Below, one piece after another: positions 22,840 through 34,100 of a DNA stretch of 64,000 nt (within the stretch, counting starts at the first letter, position 1; every line of letters starts with the position of its first letter). The stretch is taken from the NCBI RefSeq assembly GCF_011075055.1, contig NC_058149.1:6330449-6394448 (forward strand). Direction: 5' to 3'. This stretch comes from Mangifera indica (taxonomy: Eukaryota; Streptophyta; Magnoliopsida; Sapindales; Anacardiaceae). The notes below the pieces were generated by a model that was not told the origin of the DNA, searched no databases, and saw only the letters and a list, made by a program, of their open reading frames with translations. Position numbers and translations under genes: made by a program.

Positions 22840-23065
22840 ACTTTCTTGCATGCACCAAAGGAAATGCGTAGTAAAAATGTGGAAGTGCTGCGAACTCTGT
22901 TGTCTCTATGTGACACTGATCTGACTCCCTCCAATGTACATGGAATGCAGTATTGGAATGTGTTTCTCGGCTTGAATATATCACGTCAGCTCCAGCTATT
23001 GCTGCAATTGTTATGCTTAGATCAAATCAGATCTCCTGAGATTTTGTTGTTCGAAGCTTGAATAT
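22840..23065 (+). pseudogene. Captured exon fragment of a BIG-type ARF-GEF gene
   Basis: One plus-strand frame gives [18 protein letters not shown]. After a frame change near 22935, a second frame gives [20 protein letters not shown], then IAAIVML and SNQIS. These are words I recall from the region after the Sec7 domain of plant BIG-family (brefeldin A-inhibited) ARF guanine exchange factors, there joined by LQD before TWNAV. The reading is broken by a frameshift and a TGA after NQIS, and only about 70 codons remain, so it is a pseudo-fragment. It lies inside the probable hAT element, on the opposite strand to its transposase. Confidence 0.6.
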
Positions 23066-24499
23066 AATTATATTTAAAAATAAATTTATGCCGACTTGGC
23101 CACTCAGCCAACTCATTTGACCAAGCCCAAAACCCAAAATGTGATGCACTTTCGTTTTCAAATAACATAATATTACAAAAATATTTCCTTTTTATTTGAT
23201 CTAATGAACTTTTTTGATTGTTTAATCAGTATTTTAGTTAATTTAACTTTGAAACAATATTTTAACGACCTTTCTTTTTTGCTAAAATGTTGTTGTAATA
23301 GACCATAATGTTGCTTTTTATTGGGTGACTCTTCTCCTTTTAAAATAAAATCTAATTAAAAAGTAACTCTATTTGTATAATAGGAAAAAAAGGGTGACTA
23401 CATATCTATAAAAGAAAAAAAAAGCTAAAATAATAATAAATATCCCCCAAATTTGTAAATAAAAATGTTTTAATAAAAAAATTAATAAAAGATAATGTAA
23501 TTATTAAAATGATCAATCATAACATAATCAACTTAAATAATAAATAAAAACTAGTAATATAGAATGTATTAATTTCCTATTGGATTCTCAATTGGAAATT
23601 AATACACATAGATTCTCAATTATAATGTTTTATTAGAGTACAAATAAATTGCATTTTAAGAATAAATCTTTGGCTCCAAATCAATTTCTTGGATTGTATA
23701 GGAGGCTAATATAAAACAAAATTGATATTATTCTTACAATCAAATGAGCTTTCATTTCATGCTTAAAATTATTATATTATTTTATAATCAGAATAAATAA
23801 ATATGTATTTGATGATATTTTATTCACAAAAAGCAAAATTTTCTTAATTGTCTCTTTTAATTTCCATGGCCATTGGGGTCAACACCCCTAACAGCATACC
23901 AATGCGTGGGAATTGAAAGTTCATATATGCAAGGGAGATGGACCCCAATAGCAATAAAAACCCAAATTTAATTGTGTTTTTTGTGGACCCAAAATATGCT
24001 CTCTATACAAAGGAAAAACGAATTTATCTTCTTGCCATTATTCACCTCTATCAATTTCTAACACTCTAAATAGTGGAGATATATTTGTAGAAAAGTGAAA
24101 AATATACATAAAAATTATTGTTAAATACATACTTATTTTGCTCTAAATTAAAGTTGAATTTAAAACTTGAGTTGAAGTTGCAGATAGAGATATATGAAGA
24201 GAAACAAACTGGTTTGAAATATGAGGGTTGATTTTGTTTTGAAATATAAGATATTAGCAAATAGTGTTGGCAGGATAAGAAAATTCTTCTTGATAAACCA
24301 AAAGACTTTACATTTTTTTTCTATATATTTTCTATTTTAAATTCAATTTCAACTTTTTAAAATTTTTTTGGGCTGCGGGTTCATGCGGGCCATCCATAAA
24401 AAATAAGATTATATGGGCACAGATAAAAAAATCTATAACTTATACCAATTTTATGGATAGGTATCCATGTATAATATGGGTAACCCACCCATTTTTCTA
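23066..24499. other. No gene seen (right part of hAT element)
   Basis: AT-rich filler between the ARF-GEF fragment and the candidate right end. Only the sub-terminal gggta/taccc words near 24370-24490 stand out. Confidence 0.4.
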
Positions 24500-25125
24500 A
24501 GTCTAATTTTTATTAAAGTTTACTTTTAGCTGCACATATTTTGTAAAAGTTTACAGAGTTTAGGGCTATTTGTTTCTAGATATAGGGCGTACGTGATATT
24601 GTCCTTTATAACTTACCCAAACAAAAATGCCCTTTGTATAAGTATACCTCTTTCACACACATTTTGTGCAGGCGATATCAAGGGCTGAAACTTACTATTA
24701 TTTGATTTTGGGCAATTTTCCCTCTATAGCAGCAATCAGAATTTTCAACATCAAAAAGGTTCTCTTACGACGCTTCTTCTCGTCCAATGGTTCTGTTATT
24801 TATTATTTTTAACTACAGACTTTAAGCTTGGTGAATGTGCTGTATATTTTGGGGGGTTTATCTCTGTAGACTATTTCGCATGCGTGCCATATGTTTGATC
24901 AAATGTTTCAACCAATTCAGTGTATATATATTTATTAACTTTTGGTGTTGTGTGTTACCTGTTTTACAAAATGCCCCACGTTTGGCTGAATGCTTATATA
25001 TGTTGTTGGATGAGAGATTTCAAATAAAAAATTTTCAGAAAGTATGAATATCCACACATTTGCCAACAACATGTACCATTTTGGCATTTTATACACTTTG
25101 CAGGATAGTTTGGAAGTTTGAATTA
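24500..25125 (+). promoter_or_regulatory. Presumed promoter and 5' UTR region of the thioredoxin-fold gene
   Basis: This stretch precedes the start codon. A pyrimidine-rich tract with an AG acceptor at 25102-25103 marks the left edge of the exon holding the ATG. A plausible donor (aaaaag/gttctc) at 24758-24759 suggests an upstream non-coding exon around 24660-24758. No TATA box or transcription start can be fixed from sequence alone. Confidence 0.35.
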
Positions 25126-25181
25126 ATGGAGGAGCCTACGTTTTTCAACAGAATGATGTCTCATCTTCGCACAACATGCAA
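25126..25181 (+). CDS. Thioredoxin-fold gene, coding exon 1
   Basis: Starts with ATG and ends in phase 2 (AA/G) at donor gtacga. The exon itself begins at 25104 after ttttatacactttgcag. Confidence 0.8.
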
Positions 25182-28100
25182 GTACGAACAATTTGTATTT
25201 TCCTTATCTTTATTGTTCAGTATTTTTTCAGTATTGTATAATGTGAAGCATTCCCATGCTATTTTACTCAAATAATATACCAGTTATTGGTAGAGTTTTT
25301 CGTTAGTAATATTGTAGGGAAACTCTTTACTTCTATCTCTGATGACATGTTTAGACTGGGACAATGGAAAACCTGAATTACAATAAAATATTTTCCTATA
25401 TTCCTGAAAATGATTATTAACAAAAAACTATACTGAATTTCTACCGCTTGCAATGAATCCTGTGTGTTGTCTAAATCAGATTATAATAGTTTGTGTTGTA
25501 TTCAAAATATAGTATTGCATGCTACAAGAATTTATTCATGATTTTTTCTTTTCCATTCTAATTTTGTTTGGTCATATAAATTTTTGAATTTAAACTTGCT
25601 ATAAAATTCTTGCTGAAATGGTGGTGTCTTATTTGACCTCTTATATAATATAGATTTTCTTGGACATTGTCAACTTTTATCTTCTATGATTTTTTCATAG
25701 TTCATTATAAATTGACATGTTATTTTTTAAAACTGAAGGTATCATACAGGTTATCCTAAGGATCTGGGGCCATCACGTGTTATTCATTTTACATCAGAGC
25801 GTGAATTTGTTCAACTCCTCCATCAAGGCTATCCTGTTGTTGTTGCATTTACCATTAGGTGATTTGGAATTAATTAGCCTTCTTTTACCATCTTTTATTT
25901 TTTCTACTAAACATATAACACTATGGGTGTAACTATTTTAATTATTCAGGGGTAACTTAACCAAACATCTTGATCAAGTTTTGGAGGAAGCTGCTGCTGA
26001 GTATTATCCACATGTAAAATTTATGCGTGTAAGTTGTTTATGATTTTATCATCTTCTAAAAGAGATAGTTTTAGTTTGTAACACGATACAAATCTTGAAG
26101 AGTTCAATATATTTTGTACTTTTTTAACAAATAGAGCCAGCCACTGAGCCACATTTTTAGTATGAAATTGGATTGGAAAAGAGGAAAGAGATGTTTGTGA
26201 GGATTTTTCAATTCCTTATTTATGTAATGTAGTAATATTTTTGTGCATTGTATATGTTTGAAGTCTTATTGAAGCATATGATTTTCACTTTCACATGCTA
26301 TAGAACCCCTTTATCTCCTCTTTCAGAAGTCAAGCAATGCTTGATATTTTGTAAAAACTTATAATTCTTATCATCCTCATCTCAGATTAGCATTTTAACT
26401 AGTTTCCAATTATCTATTTGGTGTTGGCTTGTTTCAGGTTGAATGTCCAAAATATCCAGGGTTTTGTATAACGCGACAGAGGAAGGAATATCCATTTGTT
26501 GAGATATTTCATAGTCCACAACAAGTATTGTAACTCTTACTTTTATTACAATCTCAAGTCTTTCCTTATTTATTTTACTTATCTATACTTGCATCAACTA
26601 TCTACAAGTGAAAGATGCAAAGTTGTGGATTGAGAATGGAGGATTGATTCTTCATAAAGTGTTTAAATTTATAACTTGAAATTTTGGCAACAATGTTTCG
26701 ATTCAGTTAGATATTTGTCATTATACTTGGTGTTGTATCCATTGTCTGAAGTGCTTATAAGACTAGTGACGATGAATCTGGACAAAATGGTAGGCTAGAA
26801 AATTGATGCTTATTTTGGTACTATAAAACATTTGGCGACTTTGTAAATAGCATAGGTATTCAAGCAAGGAAGGTAGTCTTAGGGACAATGTGGGTGAATG
26901 TGTTTTTATAGACATGCTAAGGTCTATGTTAGAAGGAATACAGTGACACATAGAGGCAAAAATATGTAAGGGCTATAACGGTTTTGGAAGATTCATAAAA
27001 GTTGATTGGACAACGTGGCAACAATTAGTTAAAAAAGAGATATGAGAGTGTGAAATTATGCAAAAGGGTCGGTTGGGTTGTTTGGAGATAAAAAAGCTAG
27101 GGATGTATCCCACTCTTACACTATCATAATTATCATTTGCTCTATTATAGTTTTGTTCTTTGGGTAAATTGATTGTAGCAATTGAGTGTCAATAGTAAGG
27201 TTCTCCAACTAAGTTGATAAATAAAATTAGATTCATTACACCTATCAACCATCTGTTTATGCATTTTGGTGTATTGTGCATTAGGGATCAGTAATGAGAA
27301 AAGGAAATGGATTTTGACAACTTTTAGGTGTTGAATATAGATTGAAGTTGGAGTGTGGTTTGTGTTTCAAGTGTGATGAGAAGTTCATTAGCCATGGTTG
27401 TAAAAATACACAACTGATAGTTCTAGTTCGCACCAAGGATAAAGAAGGTGAAAATGAAGCTGATGAACAAGGTACAAAACTTACTAAATTGGAATTTACC
27501 CAAATTGAACTATCGATACATTTGATAATGGGTCTCACTTCTTACAAGACACTGAAGTTAAAAAGGTAGTCTAGAGAGTAGAAGGTGATCGTTCTAGTGG
27601 ATAGTGGAGCTATCGATAATTTCATTCTATGGGATGCAGTTAAAGAGTTGCAGTGGTGTATTTTGTCGACCAAAGTTTTGAAATTTGTTAAGCAGTGTCG
27701 ATTACTATATCGAGACTAGCAATAACTTAGAAGTTTCTATCCTTCCAACTTCATAGTGTGGACTTAGTATTGGGAGTGGAATGGCTACGGTCTTTAAGGA
27801 GAGTGCAAGCAAATTATAGGGCAATCTACATCAAATTTAAAATAGAATACAAGCTTGTGCTTCTTTAAGGTGAATAAAATTTGGCTAAATTGGAAGTTTT
27901 GGTCGAAAGCTTGTTGAAAACAACTTAAAATTCAAACCAAGCATATTGTATTGAGCTTACATCAACCTTAGTGTCACCAATCGAGAAGCATGTCGAGATT
28001 AACAATGGATTAGCTACTAAATGAATCTCAAGAGCTTTTTGAGACACCAACCCAACTACCACCTAAATGGATGCAAGACTATACCATTAGGTTTGATTAA

Positions 28101-31100
28101 AGGAAATTAGCCACTAAACCTAAGGCCTTATCGATACCCTTATTTTCAAAAAATGGAAGTAGAAGAGATTGTTCGGAAGATGTTAGCCACTCGGATTATT
28201 AAACCAAGCATAAGTCCTTTTTCAAGCCTAACTTTGTTAGTAAAAAAGAAATATGGTGGTTGGAGATCTAGTGTTGATTATAGAGCTTTGAATAAATTGA
28301 CTATTGTGGATACATTTCCAATTCCGAACATTGACAAAATATTGGATGAATTGGGAAGGGTGATTATTTTCTCCTAGTTGGATCTCAAGTTTCGCTATTA
28401 TCAAATTTGGATGCTGGAAGAAGATATAGAGAAAGGGGCCTTTTGAACACATAATGGTCATTTTGAGTTTTTGGTGATGTCATTCGGACTCAACTACATT
28501 TCAATCATTAATGAATGAGATTTTCCTCTTTTATCTTTGAAAATTTATTATAGTGTTCTTTGATAATATTTAGTGTACAACAAAGATTGGAGTTCACATT
28601 TAAAGCATTTAAGGATCACTTTGGGAGTGTTAAATGATCATCAACTCTTTGTAAAAAAGAAGAAATGTATGTTTGGTTATTTTCAACTTGAATAGTTGGG
28701 GCATATTATTTTAGCAAAAAGAGTGGCAACCAATTTGACATAGTAGAGAGCACGGTTAATTAGCCTAGTCCAAAAGATGTTAAGGGGCTGTGTGGATTCT
28801 TAGGACTAGCTGGCTACTATAGAAGCTTTGTAAAAGGGTATAGAAAGATTGTTGAACCTTTTGCCTGGTTACTAAAGAAGTATGCATTCAAATGGTTGAA
28901 AGAAGCATAAGTGGCCTTCGACACCCTTAAGCAAACTTTATCCATTAGTTTCAACTTGAATATTTGGGACATATTATTTTAGCAAAATGAGTGACTACTA
29001 ATCTAGCAAAGTAGAGAGCATGATTAATTGGCATAGCCTAAAAGATGTCAAGGAGTTGCGTGGATTCTTCGGGCTAATTGGTTACTACAGAAGCTTTGTA
29101 AAGGGGTATGCAAAGATTGTTGAACCTCTCGCCCAATTATTGAAGAAATATGCATTCAAATGGTCGAAAGAAGCACAAATGGCCTTTGACACCTTTAAGC
29201 AAGCTTTATCTTCATTTCTTGCCTTGGCCCTACCGAACTTCATCAAGATTTATGTATTGGAAATGGATGTATCGATGGCTGGTCTAGGTGTTTTCCTTAT
29301 GCAAGAAGGCAAGACTACTACTTATTTCATTCACGTCCTTTCGGAAAGAGCCCACCAATAGTTGGTGCATGAACGAGAGCTAATGATCATTGTCCTTGTT
29401 GTCCAAGAATGGTGCTAATACCTAATGGGATGACATTTTATTATTCACGTTGATAAAAAAGTTCAATTCCTAACGGATCAAAGAGTACTCAGAGTTAATC
29501 AACAAAAATGGGTTATGAAGTTGTTTGGGTTTGATTTCAAGATAATCTACCGTCTCGATTGTGAGGACAAAGTAGTTGATTTTCTTGGAAGTTTGACGAG
29601 TAGCATGAATTACTGGCCCTATCGAAAGTGAAGATAACTAGCATTGAGTCCATTCAAGCTGAACTAGCGAAGAATAAACCCTTTCAAAGAATATTCAAGA
29701 CTTGCTATTGGGCTCTACTAGCCACTTGTGGTTTACCTTGCGGAATGGAACTCTCTTTTACAGGGGATTGTGATAGGTACCTGAGTAATCCAGTAGCAGC
29801 AAAGCCTTGCTTGGATTCTTCCTCAGCTCTCACAGCCTCTCCTGTGTACCGATCTCAGCCACAACATAGCATACACTGGAACAAGAATAGCAACACAGCA
29901 TACACTGGAACAGGAATAGCAACACAAACACACAAGACAATGAAAATATATATTGTATTGAATACTTTTTCCAGGAATGAATACAAATTAGTTCTCCAAT
30001 ACAATGACTATTTCCATCTACTGCACTGCTTAATCAATTACAATTCTCTTCACTAATTTTTTCCAGAAAGTTACACAAAAACCCAACTAAATCCCCACAG
30101 TAAATCTCAGCATTCGAGAGAACCACTCTCGCCCTACTTTTTCCTTAGTTTTTTCACCTGCTTCCTTTTTCCCATACGTGCTCTCCTTTTTCAACTCTTT
30201 CCATAGCCATTTCATTCTCTCTTACTCTGCCACATTTCATATTCTTAGTGGCTGGTTTTGCATTAAGATAGCAGCCTCCGATTTTGCATTATCCCTTTTA
30301 TACCCTCTCTTTTCCTACAGGAAATAAATAAATATATAAGTCCTAACATTTCCCTTCCCATCGAGAGGCACCTTGTCCTCAAGGTGTGATTGGGGAAAAA
30401 GATATTGAAGGTTGTTGCATGATTCCCAAGTCCACTTGCAATCCAACAACCCTTTCCACTTATTAAGCAATTCAAGATCATTATGGGAGGAATACTTGAA
30501 TTCTGATACACCTTCAAGCTGCTCCTCTAGCAAGTCTTCCTTCAAGCCTTTCATGTCGCCACATTTTATCAGATCACGAACAAGTCTACGAATATCACAG
30601 CGTGCAGAAAAGTTCACAACAACCCATTGTTCTATCTTTGTTGGCTCCACTTTAGCAAAATTAGTACTTATTGAAATGCCACATGAACGTAGCATTGGTT
30701 CAGCATCATACTTGCCATTTCGTAGAACATTAGATAATGTATTCATCCTTTCTTGTGGCTTTTGCCTTGATTTTCCCACAAGCGAAGCTCTCTGTAAAGT
30801 GTTAAGAGCTTTTGTGTAACGTTGTAAGGAAACCAAAGAACAAAGCTTAAGAGGGATATACGTAGGGCGTTTTGGCTTCCCAACATTGATGCAAGGAATA
30901 TCTACTGAATATCGTAAATCCATATTGCGATGATTGACAAAGTAGTCATAAACAGTTAATTCCTGGGACTGAACTTCACCATCCTCATCCCTCACATTTT
31001 TCTGCTTGAGTGAAAACATCTGCTTTCTGCAGGGTTTCTCACTCAATCCAGTTATCATTATAGAGGTCCAAAAACCTCCTCAAACTAAAAGTCAAATCAC

Positions 31101-34100
31101 AACAAAGTTCCTCCCAAGCAGCTTCAACCTGACAAATATAAATCGTCAGAATGACACAACTAGGCCTAATATAGCTCTCCATATCAGTAGGAATGTGAGA
31201 TAGCCACTCAAGTATCTGTGCTCGTAGGATACAAGGAAAATCATTTGCTTCTTTCCCAAATAGTTTAAACACAATCCGATCTGTGTGGCTCTGAGCATCT
31301 CCACTAGAACTAAAAGGTGACTGGGCTGATGCTGAATCTGAGTTCCCACTAGTGTGAGGGGGACTCGACTGTTGAGAGTCTATTTGGACCCATGAAGGAC
31401 AATCAAGGGAGCTACCCCCCAGATTTGCAGGAACAGGCGGTCTCTCAACATCTTCTGTGCCATCATCTAAGTCAACATATATGTCATTCAAATCAAAATT
31501 ATTCATTTTGATCTGCCTTGCAGCACCATCTTGAACTTCTGCACCCCTGGCATTATGAGTAGTTGGACCTTGCTGTGGCATCTCAGATACAGATACACTG
31601 AGATGTTGTCCGAAAGGCCCAGGAGGACCTTGACCATTTGCGATCAAAACTAAAATAACTTCTGGGTTCCCAACAGAAGTGCAATGATTCATTATATTTT
31701 GTGAATCCTGCAAGAGCCCTGCTATGCTTCTTCCCCCGTTTTCACCAACAGGACTAGCAAGGCTCCTTAGAAGATGAGACAGCAGATCTTGATCTGTTTT
31801 ACAGTCTGATCTATTGGAATGCATATTAGATTAGGGTAAAGATGGGCTCATATTTGGTGTGGGCCAATTGGGTTTCGGGTCGGGTCTTGGGTTTGGATTT
31901 TTATTAGGTATGATTAATTGAGTATGGTGGTTTGAATTTATTGGTGTAAGGGTTTTTGGGCTGGAATATATAATGTATAGGTTGAGTTGAGTTAGGGTTA
32001 GATTGAGTGTTTGAGAATTGGGTTGTAATGGATTTGGATTTAATTGTAATGGGTTTGGGTTGTGGGCTCTTGGGTTATTCCAATTTGGTTTTGGATTGGG
32101 CTTAGTAGTTGGATTTGATTTTGAGTTGAGTAAAAAATGTTTTGGGTCGGAATCAATTAGTGTGGGTGTGATTGGGTATTGGGCTAGGTTTAATAGTGAT
32201 GGATTTTGGTTTAATAAGTTGGGTTTGGGTTGGGTAAATGGGTTATTGGGCCGGGTAGGGTTATAAACCCTTCTTCCTCCTCCTCTTCTTTCTTCATGGG
32301 CGCCTCCTTCTCCAGAATTCAGCATCTTCATCTCAGGAACGCTGCAACCAAATGAGAGAGTGAACTCCGACAGCTGGATCTCGTTGGCATCGTCCACTTT
32401 TTCACTGTATATTGCCGATTTCTTCTCCCAGTCACCCAAATCGACTATTTTCTCGCCAAAATTCTCAATCTCAGCTTCTTTTCTCTTTTTTTCACTGTCA
32501 AATACGTTTAGGATGCCTTCATCATCTAGATCGTCTTCTTCCACCACAAGAATGGCCCATGATTTGCGCTTACAATCATGCTTTGGCTCTTCCTTGTCGT
32601 CACAACGTGGACAAATTCTGTTCGTCATCGATTCTCGAAGTTCCCATTGAGTCAGTCGTCAAACCATCCACCAACGCCCACTATCTTTGATGAAGTCGAC
32701 TTTCTCCATCCCTAGAATCGGTGCTCTGATACCAATTGATAGGTACCTGAGTAATCCAGTAGCAGCAAAGCCTTGCTTGGATTCTTCCTCAGCTCTCACA
32801 GCCTCTCCTGTGTACTGATCTCAGCCACAACACAACATACACTGGAACAGGAATAGCAACACAGCATACACTGGAACAGGAATAGCAACACAAACACACA
32901 AGACAATGAAAATATATATTGTATTGAATACTTTTTCTAGGAATGAATACAAATTAGTTCTCCAATACAATGACTATTTCCATCTACTGCACTGCTTAAT
33001 CAATTACAATTCTCTTCACTAATTTTTTCCAGAAAATTACACAAAAACCCAACTAAATCCCCACAGTAAATCTCAGCATTCGAGAGAACCACTCTCGCCC
33101 TACCTTTTCCTTAGTTTTTTCACCTGCTTCCTTTTTCCCATACCTGCTCTCCTTTTTCAACTCTTTCCACAGCCATTTCATTCTCTCCTGCTCTACCACG
33201 TTTCATATTCTTAGTGGCTGGTTTTGCATTAGGATAGCAGCCTCCGATTTTGCATTATCCCTTTTATACCCTCTCTTTTTCTGCAGGAAATAAATAAATA
33301 TATGAGTCCTAACAGATTGCTAGTTCTTGCAAAAAAGTTAGCTTTTATTCCTCAATTTCTGTCTAAATTTCATGATTCCCCTTAAAGGTCATCCTGGATT
33401 TTTTGCAAATACAAAAAGATTTTGATTGTATTATTTTGGGGAGGACTAAAAAGTGCTATGAGGGATTCTGTAGTAGGTTGTGTTGTTTGTCAAAAAAATA
33501 AATATTAAGTTATGAGTCCCATGGGGTTGCTACAACCTTTACCAATTCCTTTGCAAGTTTGGGCTAATGTTTCAATGGATTTCATAGGTGGGCTACCTGA
33601 GTCACAAGGGTTTGATACTAATTTGGTGGCGGTTGATCAGTTGACAAAGTATTTACATTTCTTTTGTGTCATCTGTTTACGGCCAAAGACGTGGGAAAAC
33701 TGTTTGTTGAAGAAAATGTGCATCTTCGTGGCTATCTTAAGTCTATTGTATTAGATCGAGATCGGGTTTCTATGAGCGAATTCTGGTCGGAGATTTTTCA
33801 TTTTAAAAATACCTCTTTGAAACATAGTTATGTTTACCATTCTCAAAAGGATAGGCAAACAGAGGTGGCTAAAAGGAGTTTGGAGACATATTTGCATTGC
33901 TTCATTAGTACTCAGCCCAGGCAGTGAATTAAATGACTTTCATGGGCTGAGTATTGGTTTAATGTAACTTTTCAAGGAGTGGCTAACATGGTCTCCTTCA
34001 AGGCTTTATGTGGCCAAGACCTACCCACACTTCTTCTTTTTATGGAGGAGCCCTCTTTGAATGAAAGGATAAATATTCATATCCGAGAACACAGTTGAAT

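Larger units (their letters stand above)
19357..24499 (-). mobile_element. Probable hAT transposon carrying a host gene fragment
   Basis: A broken hAT transposase (20480-22541) sits in the middle. Candidate ends resemble each other as inverted repeats: tagcaaacgggcaggtt at 19357, and tagaaaaatgggtgggtt on the complement at 24499. Both sub-terminal regions carry gggta/taccc words (19390-19500 and 24370-24490), common in plant hAT elements. The 8-bp flanks (gttatacc and agtctaat) do not match, so the boundaries are provisional. The internal 5' side holds a BIG-type ARF-GEF fragment. Confidence 0.45.
29771..33314 (-). mobile_element. Young non-autonomous LTR retrotransposon carrying SPL12-like and AGO4-like gene fragments
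   Basis: 3544 bp with exact 5-bp target duplication (gattg). The 578-bp LTRs start TG and end CA and differ at about 17 positions by hand count, roughly 3%. The minus strand is sense: a tRNA-iMet primer site lies 2 bp inside the right LTR, and a polypurine tract abuts the left LTR. It has no protease, RT or integrase core. Between a gag-like start and a chromodomain-like integrase tail it carries coding pieces of two host genes in the sense orientation. The parts of pol that remain suggest a gypsy parent. Mobilisation would need proteins supplied in trans by a relative. Confidence 0.92.

Noticed and set aside
24066..24260. 64-codon minus-strand frame (Asn/Phe/Tyr-rich)
   Set aside because: Composition simply reflects AT-rich DNA in the hAT flank; no recognisable motif.
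25104..25125. Upstream in-frame extension of the thioredoxin-fold protein (IVWKFEL before the Met)
   Set aside because: The frame is open to the exon edge but the family start, as recalled, is at M-(E/D)-x-P-(T/S)-F, so the ATG at 25126 was kept.
32018..32690. Plus-strand open frames of 82-96 codons (Gly/Phe- and Ser-rich)
   Set aside because: They are the complement of the zinc-knuckle and Asn/Pro-rich minus-strand frame, which has the recognisable C-x2-C-x7-H-x-C and the element's sense orientation.
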